Source: Riptortus pedestris
Taxonomy: Eukaryota > Arthropoda > Insecta > Hemiptera > Alydidae
Length of the DNA: 64,000 nucleotides
Assembly (NCBI GenBank): GCA_019009955.1
Contig: CM032230.1
Span: 105,322,001 to 105,386,000, forward strand
Direction of reading: 5' to 3'
In this document: piece by piece, positions 34,735 through 47,092 of the stretch
Layout of the letters: every line of letters starts with the position of its first letter
How positions within the stretch are numbered: position 1 is the first letter of the stretch
Notes under the pieces: model-generated
Told to the model about the DNA's origin: nothing
What the model saw: only the letters and a program-made list of their open reading frames with translations
Databases searched by the model: none
Made by a program: the position numbers and the translations under genes

Positions 34735-37160
34735 ATGTCTCGCCTTGTACTAGCTATTGGAGTTCTCTGCCTCTTCAGTGCAGTCTTCGCTATTGAAACT
34801 GCATCTAATGAGGAAGAGCTTGAGTCGCAAGTGAACAGTAAGCATTAAGATCTTATTTTTATACATTGATTTCTAGTACTATACTATTACGTATAATTAT
34901 TATGAAACAATTCGTTACTAACTAGAGATAGATTCCTATAACAATTTAATTCAAACCAAGAACAAACAATTTCATTTTATATCTTATAGTGGGAATAAAA
35001 CTGATTTTTAAATACATCCAATCTGTCAGCATTAAGTCTTCTATTAATGGAAATATATTTCCGGATAAATGAATATCACAGGATTATATCAAAGAATAGA
35101 AATTAAATGTCCCAAATTAGATATAATAAGGGTGGCAATATTGTTTTTAGATATATTAGCTTATCATTCTCATTAATATTACAATAAGTGATAATAACAT
35201 TTTCTTATTCAGTTAGATTAATTCTCGTTTTCGTTATTCAACCAAACCGGACGGATTAAAAACTTTATTACCTCTATTCTTTTAATATAACTTTAAAATT
35301 TGTTTATTTGTTTTTTAAAACCTATTTTGCCTACCTACAGATTTCATTAAGGGTAATGAGTGAATGAGGTTTTTTTTTTTAATTTTTCCTCCTCATATCA
35401 ACCCTATGAGAAGTCATTTATTGGATAAATGTGGCCACTCACACATTTATACATATATAGGTCTATTAACACTCTAGGGTTAGCAATTTTTGTTTAATGT
35501 TACCAAAATCGATATTTAAAAGTGCCTTCTATTCATTATTTATCTCTTGTTGACAGGCAGATCAAACAGTTGAACATTTATTAACAAACTTTTATTATAT
35601 ACATTTTTTTTTTGCATTTCTAATATTAAGGGAGATATTTGCATGTTATAGTATTTACGTCTTGAGTATTTCAACTCATCTCATATATCACCAATATGTC
35701 AATCACATTAGCGTTTTATTCCATACTTAAAATATTGTTTTCAACGAACTATTACTGTTAAAATATTCAATTTTCTTCGATGTGACATCAGTATTTAAGG
35801 TTTTGCCTTCTAGACTACATAACTTTTTTTTTCTTCAATACCATACTCGATATATAACCATAACCCCTCAGGACGGACGTTTTTCTAATCACTGAGGAAA
35901 ATATTTGGTGGTGGCAATTGCTCAGGATTGGATCGAATTCTTCTTTCTAAGAACATCGCTTTAATGCATAAAGGCACCCAGAACTAAATCGTTTTAGTTA
36001 ATGAAGCTTAATTTATGTAATATATTTTTGTGACAAGGATTAGCTTTTTAAATTCTCCTTAATACTCAATACTTAAATATTTAAATAGTGCCTAATTAAC
36101 ACATTTCGAAATGCCTATTGAATTGTTTTTTAACTTTCAGAGCAGTGGTGCAGTCCCACAACCTACTGCAATGATGGCTACAAATGCTGTACTGTGTACA
36201 CTTGCTGTCCAGTTTCAACCCTCTGCTGTGGAGGTGGCCAATACTGCTGTGCTAGAGCAAATTCAATGTTGTAAGTATTAAATATTACTTAACCTTTTAC
36301 CGGTGTGTGTAATTTGTAAGGGAGGGGTGGTCCTAATTTAAAAACATATTAAATATTACTTACCAATAAAACAAAACAAAGTGATTAATTCTTTAAACAT
36401 TGTTTGGCTAACCAATATTATAATTTTAAAATATAAATGAAACATCAAAAAGTTCCTCTTGAGTAGAAATGAGAATATCAAATATTTAATTGCGAGTGGT
36501 GTATTTCCTTCTAAAGGTATTCTATTTAAATCTAAAATATGGGACCTAAGGTATGGATTGCAGATAGCGTTCAAGTCACTCCTTACTTACTCCCATATAC
36601 CAGAAATAATTGTTGATTATGCATACAAAAATAGCAACATATAATTCAAATTTTCTCCGTTATCCGGGTTCCGATTTCGGATCGAAACCAAAGCTATTGA
36701 CAAATTAATTTAATATAATCGTTGTTGTATGCATTGTTTCTCTTTCTCAAATTGTAACTGTGCTATTTGCACTTCTTATTTTTCTGCCTTCAGCGCACCC
36801 TCGCCCCTCCAAATCATACGATTTTCATTCAAAGGATCTGTACCGAACACATTTCTTATCCAGTACATATTTCAAGCCCTGCCCACGAAGGTTCTCATTG
36901 CTGGAGAATTAGAGAATGCAATTTTATATGTTTTCATAAGGAGACATTCCTACCCTAAAGAAATCTGCTCAATTTACTTTACGTTCTTGTCTACATATGT
37001 ACATAATTATATATAGTATGTGTGTAATATTTAATGGTATGCATATTGTGCCAAATATAATACTAACATGATAATATTTAGATATTAAATTAGTTTTTCC
37101 TCTTCTTGTTTCAGTGAGATGGCCATCTCCAGCGCAGTAGAAGCGAAGGGCCAACAGTAA
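34735..37160 (+). CDS. Gene F: secreted 10-cysteine granulin-like protein, duplicate of E
   Basis: Exons 34735-34837, 36141-36270 and 37115-37160, with the same lengths, phases and splice sites as gene E. Exon 1 differs from E at two bases (one silent, one Ile to Asn). Exon 2 differs at ten bases in six codons, all amino-acid changing: His to Lys, Asn to Val, Arg to Thr, Phe to Leu, Ile to Arg, Leu to Met. All cysteines and the GGGQY loop are kept. Its CCPVSTLCC loop equals that of gene G, so either it is ancestral or there was gene conversion. Exon 3 gives FEMAISSAVEAKGQQ and TAA at 37158-37160. AATAAA lies near 37230. The net charge is higher than that of E (extra Lys and Arg). Confidence 0.87.
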
Positions 37161-37420
37161 AACTGGTTCACATCAAATGACTTCACATATCAAAATTATA
37201 TATAAATTTTTAAAGGCTACGTGAAATAAAATACACATTTCTTCATTATATATGTGTCTATTCATTAACCAGACTCATCTCAAGAAATTTCATCAGCAAG
37301 ATCTAACCTGTTATCCATAGGCTTCGTGACATGTAGAAGATGGGACTTTTGCTTAGTTATTTCATTGTTACTGATGGAGCTAAAGAACAATTATAATTCC
37401 AAGATAGAACACAAGTTTAA

Positions 37421-37423
<3 letters not shown>

Positions 37424-37471
<48 letters not shown>
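37424..37471. repeat. TA microsatellite
   Basis: About 48 bases of TA downstream of gene F, at the place of the TA/CA tract of gene E. Confidence 0.95.
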
Positions 37472-37474
<3 letters not shown>

Positions 37475-37550
37475 CACTTACAGGACAAGGTTTCCAAGAT
37501 ATACCGGATCAAATACTTCTCACGGCTAAACGGTGATGTTTAATATAAAA

Positions 37551-38103
37551 GTCCGTCACGCAGGGGCTGCGTAAACTAAGCAGATTTCCCACGTAAAGTT
37601 TTACAATAGGGAAATCTGCCTAATAACAACTGTAGTAGTAAGAAACCTCTAAACCTCAAACATTATTTAGGGCGTAACAACCCAGTAGTTTCTAGCCCCG
37701 AAAAACAGTTGACCTAACCTCTAACCCAATTCAGGAGGGGCGAAGTTATAGAAACGGCCGCCATAGCTCTCGCCGGAAAGTTCGAACATAGCCTACTGGT
37801 GACCAGTATCACGCAGAATACAAATGCAAATATCTCGGTTAATATTCAAGATACAGAATAAATGAATAGAACAATATTTATAGTAAATTTAATTTGAAAT
37901 AAGATTTATTCTATACAATTTTTCGATCCGACGCATAATAACGGAGATATTTTGAATTTTCAAAAATCCCCCCCTCTAAACCCCCCCTCCCACTGGTCCG
38001 ATTTCAGCCATTAACGAACTTGATCTTCCATTTTACATAAAACGATTAAATTCCGAGTTTGGTAAAGATCAAACAAGAATTGCGACCGCTAGAGCGTTAA
38101 CAG

Positions 38104-38159
<56 letters not shown>

Positions 38160-38170
38160 ATATATATATA

Positions 38171-38223
<53 letters not shown>

Positions 38224-38359
38224 ATATAGATATATATATATAATTTTGAACGGACCTCATTTTCGTCATCTCCTGGGTAGGATCGATGGATATTTGAAGA
38301 AATTTTTCGAAACTCGCATCATGAGTACGACCTCAATAGCAGATTTCCCTTAAGGGAAA
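37551..38359 (+). mobile_element. HINE-like element downstream of gene F, with an empty site near gene E
   Basis: GTCCGTCACGCAGGGGCTGC to the hairpin AGATTTCCCTTAAGGGAAA. Two long TA blocks (38107-38240) carry CTATATAGA interruptions. The flanks TTTAATATAAAA and AATGTCAGAGG align with continuous sequence at about 30743-30762 downstream of gene E, which has no insertion. Confidence 0.9.
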
Positions 38360-41300
38360 AATGTCAGAGGTAAAAGTTGTTCAACTTTCATACACCATGG
38401 ACGCCTGTTCAAATGCTGCAATCTCAAGATGACACCTATTTTGTCTTACGCCATTTCCAAATCTATTATGTAAAATCTATTAAAGAACTAGCAAACCGCT
38501 TTTCGGTATCCAGGAGATTAAGGGTTCTACGCCATTTAAAAGTCTGGTATTCTCAATTTCATTTAAGCTATTCAGCGGACTTATGATCTGGAATCTTAGA
38601 GAACTTATGCTTCATTCTTATGTACTTTGTTCTGTTCGTTCATTGAAAAATACCTTTGAATGTGTGCGTACTACATGAATAGACAAATTAAAATAAATAC
38701 TTAACCTTTTGGTTGTTTTCTAATAAAAAACAACAAACAATATTTCTTGAAAGTGGATCACTTAATTTCAAAATAAGCAGATTAAGGTCACTATTGATAA
38801 GGGAAAAAGAAATAAATAAATACTTTTTAGCCAAAAAAAAACAATTGCTTTGGAAATCATTACAAGTGCGTTTCTGTTAGTACCCCTTGAACGGGTACTA
38901 ACAGGTAGATTGAGAATGTAGTAGTCACTAAATAATAAATCTCTCTATGAATAGTTATTGAAACTCATAATGAAATTTTAGATAACTATAGGAATTTCAG
39001 TTAATCATTCAAAGTCCTTCTATTTGTCAAAATATGTGGACATTTTGGTAATATATAATAAATTCAAGGATTCAGAAAGATACGTCTTTATATTAAATAA
39101 CTTATTTGAAAAGTGTTTCGACGAAATCACTTCATCCTGACGCTCTAACATGTTAAAAAGATACTCATTAATAGCTAAATTATGAACATTTTACAACTTA
39201 AAAGCTATTTAAAATTCTGCATGTGGGATAAAAAATGAATATATAGATAATTATAACTTTAAAAAATTATACTAACAGATTTTCACAATCCTAGTCAATA
39301 TTACAATCGAGGTCTTTCATTATTGGCCCGGCCCGTGTCTTCATTTTTTTTTTGTTTCGTCCAGATTGGAAAAATACTCTAGAAGCATGGAATAGATACA
39401 TCCTTTCATTAAATTCAGTGGTCGTTGAATCAATTTTTATTAGGAATTAAATGTTCTTAGACAATTTCCCTTAAACACTATCTTTTGATTGGAAGTAAAT
39501 ATATACAGTGTGTGGCAGAATAATTTCCTTTTTCCTTCCGTTTTTCCATGAATGCTGGAGCGGCCTTTATTGGAGAGATAAGAGTGGTGTGGTGACTTGT
39601 TTCCAAGAGGAATAGAAAGGCGATAGTAACCAGTAAATGACATTACGGTTGTGATATTTGCTGTCTTTTTTTATTTTAAAAATTTATTTATTTTTCAATC
39701 CATTCATAAGCACAATAAGAAAGTTGACTTAAATAATGTACAGCCAATGATCGTATGAGAATGCTTATTGCTTGTAAGCACAGACCTTTTTCTGCAGTGC
39801 TGAGTGCATCTTATGCTTAATTATTTTAAGCACGATTTACGCACGACGTGAATCGAAATTACTATGATTAAATAAAATACGTCTAAAGCGGCTCATAATA
39901 ACCACATGTTTTTCATACAAATTGTAAAATCAGCCTTCAGAAACATAAACTATAAAGAATAACTTAAGAGGAGAAACCTCAACTATATTAAATATAGAAA
40001 ATAAGAAGTAGCTATTTGTAAATTGAATTAAAGAGGAGTAGGGAAATCTAGAAGTGTAATGAACTTGAAACTTGTGTAATGACAAACTTCGTGAACCAAA
40101 ATGTTCAATCAGTTGAAAAAATGGGTAATAAAAGGGGGCTTGAAGAGCTCAATAAATGACAAAGATTTACAAGATATTCTTTGGCTGTGCCTTCATTATT
40201 CATCCAACGTAGAATACAAACTTCATGAAAGTTTATTCAATGGATAGACAACAGTTATCTTTCAATAGTATTTGAAATGTCGAACAGACTAAAGTTGACA
40301 ACCAGCCCCTTGGTGGGGTTACCTGATACATTTTGTCTTTTGTATTAAAAGTTTTCACTGCCTTGTCTACAGTAAAAATGTCTAAAAAAAAATACAAACG
40401 GTGTATAGCGGTAAAGCAATTAATTGGTATGCGTTTTACAAATTTTCAAAATTCGACATTGTCCTATAATCGAGTTGAAAAAAAAAAAAAATGTATAGAT
40501 CAGCCCCTAATTTAAGAGTACCATGGTTTAAATTTCCTGACCGGATATTAATGTTAATTTTCCGGATTTTACCCTAGCACATCATGTTTTCTTTATCAAA
40601 AACGCACTGATGATGTTCTTCAAAAAGTATTGATGCTGCTATTACAAATATTGTTGAGGAAAAAGCTATTTATTGAAATCCGATATATCAACCCCCACCA
40701 TTCAAAAACACTAAGTTGGTAAGAACTTTTCTTTTCATAACACCTCCCCCCTCAGCGTTGAAATCCTAACGGGCAAAACCCAATTTGTTTCTCCTTTTCT
40801 GTTATTTCTTTTTACCGTAATATTTTCCAGACAGATTTATGTTATTTATGTTGCTCATGAATTATTGAATCATTAATAGGTACAAATATTAAGTATTCAG
40901 ATATATTTAACTTATAATATTCTGGTTATTTTCAATTTTTTTAAGAAATATAAGATGAAAATTCGGCTGGTTAAAAAAAAAAGGATACACAAGAGGAAAT
41001 GAGACACAGTGGCCAATACTTTCCTCAAGCTATTCTCGAAGTTTTTTAAAAAAAACCAAAAAAAAAAACCCTTATTCTAGATTTTGTGAGTAGTATTTTA
41101 TTTCAATTATCGTTAAAACCATACTCCTAACCCCCACCATGTTAAAAAAAGTAACCCAATATTATTGTTAATTTAAATATACCCATATATTAGTATTATA
41201 TTCACAATGGGTTTGTGAACATTTCATGTTGGTCTATTAAATAATGGACTTGCCACAGCAATTCCATGTTGACCACCTTTCTTTTTATTATGTTTTCAAT

Positions 41301-41920
41301 AGAATTAATTGTTGATGAGGATTCAAGACCTCAGGAGGAACCCAATTATTAAGTAGCTCATACGGATTTAAACTACTAGTAGCATAGGCATAAAGCCTTC
41401 ATCCATAAACCACTTATAAATTAAATAATAAAAAAAACAAATAAATCCTAAATTAAAAGTAATTTAAAACGAAACTTTTTGGTTTATTTTTCAAATTTAT
41501 CCATTAGAGCAATTGCTAGAAATTTCTGGAAAAATAACCTTAAAATCAACATAAAGTTTTGAAAATTTTTCATAATTCGGAAACTTGAGATTAAAAATAA
41601 TTGTATTCTTAAAAAACAAAAATAAAGGCATTTATGTATGTGGTTTAGTTTTCCAGTAATAGTTTATTTTATGGAACTCTGGAAGTTTTTTGAAAGGTTT
41701 CGGAGCATGATCTCCACCAATAATCGAAGAATATTTTTTTCTACACAAAGGCAAATAGGAAATTGAATTGTTAAAAGAATGACGTAAATCCTATTTTTGG
41801 AAACCGGGTAAGAGAAAATGTAAAATAAAAAATGCAAAACATCTCTGTAATTATGGCTAAAGCTACTGGAAGCTATATTTTAAGCTAAAATAATTAACTA
41901 ACGAGTATTATTTGTCAGTT
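38360..41920. other. Long stretch without recognised genes
   Basis: The first ~500 bases continue the homology with the region downstream of gene E. A small perfect hairpin lies at 38874-38904 (CTGTTAGTACCC and its reverse complement, 7-base loop). The rest has A- and T-runs and no supported gene or repeat. Confidence 0.45.
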
Positions 41921-42112
41921 GGGCTCAGGTTGGCTGTGTGAGTTAGGGCGTTGTCTTAATCTCATATGGTAAACCTATAGTCGTGTGTTCGATTCCCACC
42001 CTGGGCAGTAGAAAATTATTTAGTGACGGATTCATTAAATAAATTTCTTATCTTGTAGATAACTCGTCCTGATTAGCCAAAGTAGCATAAGAGGACGTAA
42101 ACAAAAAAAAAA
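41921..42112 (+). repeat. tRNA-derived SINE, full length
   Basis: A-box region GGTTGGCTGTGTGAGTTAGG, B box GTTCGATTCCC at 41988-41998, body AAATTATTTAGTGACGGATT, 3' part CTTGTAGATAACTCGTCCTG and an A-rich tail. The head resembles a Leu/Ser-type tRNA (long variable region), so the source tRNA is probably one of these. Confidence 0.82.
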
Positions 42113-42400
42113 AATTGTCCGTTATTAGTTTACGTCGATTTACAGGATAATTTTCAAGGATCTGAATAAATTTTATCACTGTTGTTAGCCATAGCAAAAG
42201 TGTCCCCAGAGCACAGCATACTTCAAGTAAGTGTCATTTGGTCACACTCATAATGAAAGGAAAACAAATATTTTAAAAAGCAACATCCTGTCCTTACCCA
42301 ATATAACATGTCAGCAAAAAAGATAAATCATCCGTTCTATTTTTTAAACGATCTCATTTCTTGATAGTAACATAAGTGTTTTTAATAAGTGGGCAATGAT

Positions 42401-42419
42401 TTCATGGAATTGCATAACG
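42401..42419 (+). promoter_or_regulatory. Promoter motif of gene G
   Basis: TTCATGGAATTGCATAACG, 132 bases upstream of the TATA box. The surrounding promoter is otherwise much diverged from E and F, so the motif is likely under constraint. Confidence 0.5.
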
Positions 42420-42532
42420 CTTATTTTTTTTTTAACGGGACAGTAGGTATTTTGAATGATTTTCGAGATACTTAGATAAAGTCATTTTCTGGAATTGTCA
42501 ATATTCAATTGATAAAGTTTTGTATATAAGGT

Positions 42533-42540
42533 CTTTACTT
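42533..42540 (+). promoter_or_regulatory. TATA box of gene G
   Basis: TATATAAG, 38 bases upstream of the ATG. Confidence 0.6.
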
Positions 42541-42570
42541 TTATTCCGTAGTCTGAGTTGAATTTCCAAC

Positions 42571-43038
42571 ATGTCTCGCCTTGTTCTCGCGGTTGGTGTT
42601 CTCTGCCTCTTCAGTGCAGTCTTCGCTATTCAAACTGAAAGTAGTGAGGAAGTCATAGAGACTCAGGTCAACAGTAAGTCTTAAAATTCTTTTTCTTATT
42701 ATTCAGTATTACGACTTTCGAATAGAAAAAGCATAAATTTTTGAAACCAGATTCAATAGGTTATTAACAACTATTTCCCATAATATATTTAATTTAAAGA
42801 TGCGAGATTAATTTAGGAACTGAGGAGTCAAAAATAAATTCTTACCGATGATATACATGCTCCTAATAACACTTCTTGGGTAGTGAAAATAATTCTATAT
42901 AGTAAAACAGCATTTATTAGCAGATTTTCCTTAAGGGAAATGAGCTATTGAGGTCGAACTCATGACGCGATTTTCGAAAAATGTCTTCAAATGTCCATCG
43001 ATCCTACCCAGGAGATGAAAAAAATGAGGTCCGTTCAA

Positions 43039-43101
<63 letters not shown>

Positions 43102-45175
43102 TGTTAACGCTCTAGCGGTCGCAATTTTTGTTTGGTCGTTACCAAACTCGATATTTTAACGTTTTATGCAAAAAGACAGATCAAGTTCGTTAATGGCTGA
43201 AATCGGACCAGTGGGAGGGGGGTTTAGAGGGGGGATTTTCGAAAATTTAGTATATGTCCGTTACCATACGTCGGATCAAAAAATTGTATAGAACCAATCT
43301 TATTGTAAATTAAATTTACTATAAATATTATTCTATACATTTATTCTCTATCTTGAATATTAACCGAGATATTTGTATTTTTATTAAATTTGGGCCGATA
43401 GGGGATGACTGTTTCCCGCCAAAAGCTTGTTCGGCTCTCGTATGGAGATTTTCCTATTGTATACCTTCATGTGGGAAATCTGCTTAGTTTACGCAGCCCC
43501 TGCGTGACGGACTTTTATTTTCAAATATCGTTTAGATATTGTATTTTGAAACAAAAAAACAAAACCTTTATTTTTGAGAGTTAAACTCACACTTGCTCAA
43601 TTGGAATGTGTTAAATTCAGACATAAACATTCTACATTTGAAATATCACTAAGAAACTTAATTTTTGTAGGAAACATTTATACATGAGACGAATATTATC
43701 AAATATAAAACATGAAATAGTACAGTTGGTTTTGGCCATAAAGTAATGTCTGAACATTTTCATTGTCTTTATGGGAGAATACAAAATTTCATCATTTATA
43801 AGGAATACCTCAAGTAGTATAACGTAATGAAATCTGCAAAACGCTCAGAATCATAACAGTGCATCCAAACTATTAATTAATTGCACTTCATGAATAGCCT
43901 CTTTCCCCTTAATTTATGTCCCTTTCAAATGGTGTAATGAATTTTTTTTTTTTCAACTTTCAGAGCAGTGGTGCAGTACTACTACCTACTGCAATGATGG
44001 CTACCGATGCTGTTCTAAGTACACATGCTGTCCAGTTTCAACCCTCTGTTGTGGAGGTGGCCAATACTGCTGTTCAAGAGCAAATAAACTGTTGTAAGTA
44101 TTAAATATTACTTAAACTTTTACCGGTTTGTGTAATTTGTAAGTGACCTTACTGGGAGGGGGAAAGGCTCATTTAAAAATATATCTCTTTGTCAGATATA
44201 CATGGAAGATAGTTAATTAAGAATAATAAATTAATTTTATATAACACTAGCTAAAGTACCCGGCTTCGCCCGGGCAATCTTTTGAGGCTGAGTGATGATG
44301 GTATTTTTTTTTGGGGGGGGGGGCTTTACTTAGTACGAAATATTTACATTTTCCAGTCTCAATGCTGGGGATATGTTAATAATAAAATTATTTGTTATGT
44401 GCTTAATTATACAAAATACACAATATTTTTATATTATTTTTATGTTTCCTGTGCATGTATCTTTTTTTATATATAACAAAATCATAGATTATCATATTAT
44501 CATTGTCAAAAATACGGAGTTTCGTTGATTTCGATTTATTCTTTCCCGTCCCATAACATTGTTGTCCCCTTGTATAGTTTTTCGTGTATACCTCATTTTT
44601 ACTTCGTTATATGGAAAAAGTCCATGTATCAACAGTTACTTTAAATAACAAAATAAAGAACTTTTGTTATGTGCATAATTGCCGAAAAATCAATAGGAAA
44701 CGAAGTATCGCTATTTTTAATTTCAGGCCTCCCTTACAACCCCCACACCTGTTCGTACCTCGAAATTTTAATATAACTTCTAATGAGGTAGGTGTTAACA
44801 CCAAATCACATAAGGAGTTTCGTTTAATTCGGTTTTGTCTTTTGTGCCATATAAAAACTGTTGACTTCCACTATTGTTTTTAGTATATAACTCATTTATA
44901 CTTCGGTGTATGACAAAAGGGCATATTACAAACTTTACTCTAAATAACAAAATAAACAACTTTTGTTATGTACATATTTGCCGAAAACCCAATAAGAGAG
45001 GAAATATCGCTATTTTTAATTGCTGGCCTCCCTTCTAACCCCCACTCCTGTTCGTCTCAGAGAATACTATTATAGCCAGAAACCTAGCCTGAGTTAGTAG
45101 TAATATACATACCAAGTTTCATAAAATTCGGTTCAGCCGTTTACGAGTCTATAAAGGACATACAGACAAATATTC

Positions 45176-45218
<43 letters not shown>

Positions 45219-47092
45219 TTAAGTTTGTTTCATCAAATATCCATTGCTACATATAAAATTAAAACTGCTGATAATACTTATTTAATTACAACTAAGGATT
45301 AGAAAATGTTATGTCTGTTATTAGATTATAGATTTAGTATGTTATTAGATAACTAATTCTAGAAAATTCATTTCATGTTAGTTAATGCGTAAGTCTTAAT
45401 CTCAAATGGTAAACCTAGAATTACGAGTCCATTTCCCGCCTGGGCAATAGGACTTTATTTAGTGACGAATTAATTAAATAAAATCCTTAGTCCCACTCTG
45501 ACTAGGAAAGGGTGGTAACTAAATCATACTCATTCCGTTTAGCCGGAGTTGCATAAAATCAACATTTATAAATGGCATTGAAAAATTGGATAATTATGTA
45601 TTTCTTTATAAAATAATTAGTAGATTTTCGTACTAATCCTTTTTAAAAATTTGAATAAATACAAAATGAAACTTTTACATAAGATACAATGCTCTACGTT
45701 ATATACAAAAATTAATATTTGAAAATTAATGAGACTTAACAAGAAGTAATATCTAACTAAAAACCTCCGTCACAGAGGGCTAAACTAAGCAAATTTCCTA
45801 CGTGCCTATTGATCTTTTCTTAAAATTCTAAGTAAAAATACGAAGAGTAGAAGCGGGAGTTTGCTGAAAACAAGAAAGTACGATTAACTCTCTTAATAAC
45901 GAGCTACGAAAAATGTGTAATATTTTTAGTATACCAATAAATACAAAATAAGATTGTCTATATGAAATATTCCGATTCGACTCATAATAAGATATTTTGA
46001 ATTATCGAATCCCCCCACTAAACCTCCTCTTATTCCTGATCAAATTTCAGTAACTAATGACTATGAACTTGAGTGTCAAATGAAGTAGTTAAATATCGAG
46101 TTGTGCAGATCAAATAAGCATTTTCGAGTCAAAATTACAAAATCTTAATTCATGCCTCCATCACGCCATAAAAGTTCAATGAAACCAATATTTGTTATTT
46201 AATCTTCCAATAATGTGCTTCATAATATAACAGCTTGTTTCCCTTAAAAAATACAGTATTTAAAAATGTCTACATATGGACGTATGGGGTTAATGCTACT
46301 ATATGAAAATACGGCAGTAGAAATTTTTATTTTCCTTCTCTTTCACCTATCAGCAATGTTTTACTTGGTGATTTCGAACCAAGTGAATGCCAGGTATCTA
46401 TTTATTCTGAAATAAATATGTATTTGGGGATAAATTTGGGCAGGCAAGAAGAAAATTACAAATGAGATGCCACGAACTTAGGGAGTCAATGTTTTTAACT
46501 CTCCAAAAAACTAAATGCTATCACGTGGTGTTGAATGTGAGGTGACTTTAATCAAATTAAGACAAAGAGAAATCGCAAATTGTCTTGAAACTATTCATGA
46601 ATGAAAATAGGGTATTTTAACTAAGGTATCTTAAAAAAAAAAAAAAAAAGTTTTATTAACGTCCAATTTGTGCTACTAAGACTAATTCAGATAGGTTATC
46701 TTTAGGGTACCACCTTTTTGAAGGGGGACCAAGGATTTTATTTAATTACTTCGGTACTGAATAAATTCTTGTTTCCTAGGTGAGAATCGAACTCACGACA
46801 CTACTTTTACCAAGTGAGATGAAGACCAACGCTTTAACTCACACGGCTAACCAGAGCCAACTCAGAAATGTTTAAATGACTTACAATTTGGAGATTTTTG
46901 AAACATTATTGCTAGGAGCTTAAGATATTAAACTATACATTACCTAATATATCACAATTTTTAAGAGTATTTTATCCGTGGTAAATTAATTTTGTAGTTT
47001 ATCTAAGTATTAGTACTGATCAAAACTTATAATCCATACATTTTTATTTCAGTGAACTGTCCACAGCCAGCCAAGTATCATCATCAGAATAA
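42571..47092 (+). CDS. Gene G: secreted 10-cysteine granulin-like protein
   Basis: Exons 42571-42673, 43964-44093 and 47053-47092. Exon 1 has the length and phase of E and F and encodes MSRLVLAVGVLCLFSAVFA, with one change in the signal peptide, then an acidic stretch (SSEEVIETQVN). Exon 2 follows a T-run and CAACTTTCAG and has C-x5-C-x5-CC-x4-CCP-x4-CC-x5-CC. Relative to F it gains basic residues (Arg in place of Lys; Lys in the CC-x4-CC loop and near the end). Exon 3 follows TTTTTATTTCAG, with tail FELSTASQVSSSE and TAA at 47090-47092. AATAAA lies at 47172-47177. Intron 1 carries a HINE-like copy; intron 2 carries a longer repeat, two SINEs and a decayed element. It is an older paralogue of E and F. 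Confidence 0.86.
42917..43512 (-). mobile_element. HINE-like element in intron 1 of gene G
   Basis: Complete in minus orientation: TTAGCAGATTTTCCTTAAGG hairpin, ATCGATCCTACCCAGGAGAT, TA tract at about 43044-43098, CTCTAGCGGTCGCAATTTTT, GGGAGGGGGGTTTAGAGG, and GCAGCCCCTGCGTGACGGAC as the 5' end. Confidence 0.9.
44247..45214 (+). repeat. Interspersed repeat with ~300-bp internal units
   Basis: Starts ACTAGCTAAAGTACCCGGCT then TCGCCCGGG, a CG-rich head. It has about three internal units marked by TTTTTATTTCGTTATATGG-like and TAACCCCCACTCCTGTTCGT sequence, and ends ATTCGGTTCAGCCGTTTACG, AGTCTATAAAGGACATACAG and a TA tract (45178-45214). The same repeat is inverted at 14738-15643. The heads of the two copies differ. 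The CCCGGCTTCGCCCGGG palindrome is found in tails or heads of several insect repeats; class unresolved. Confidence 0.65.
45385..45575 (+). repeat. tRNA-derived SINE, 5'-truncated
   Basis: AAGTCTTAATCTCAAATGGT, a degenerate B box (GAGTCCATTTCCCGCCTG), TTTATTTAGTGACGAATTAA and GACTAGGAAAGGGTGGTAAC. The tail is decayed. Confidence 0.7.
45764..46250 (+). mobile_element. Degenerate HINE-like element in intron 2 of gene G
   Basis: CCTCCGTCACAGAGGGC, AACTAAGCAAATTTCCTACG, GAGTAGAAGCGGGAGTTTGC, TTCCGATTCGACTCATAATA and AATATCGAGTTGTGCAGATC follow the element's order with many changes. There is no TA tract or terminal hairpin. Confidence 0.6.
46650..46862 (-). repeat. tRNA-derived SINE, full length
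   Basis: Minus orientation. Head GGCTCTGGTTAGCCGTGTGA then GTTAAAGCGTTGGTCTT, B box GTTCGATTCTC (46792-46782), body and a T-run at the plus 5' side (A-tail). The A-box region resembles a Leu/Ser tRNA. Confidence 0.82.

Noticed and set aside
40606..40631. CTGATGA as a sixth hammerhead-like motif
   Set aside because: No stem follows and no GAAA lies at the expected distance.
46650..46862. Working tRNA gene
   Set aside because: Only the A and B box regions are kept; the sequence continues into the common SINE body and A-rich tail.
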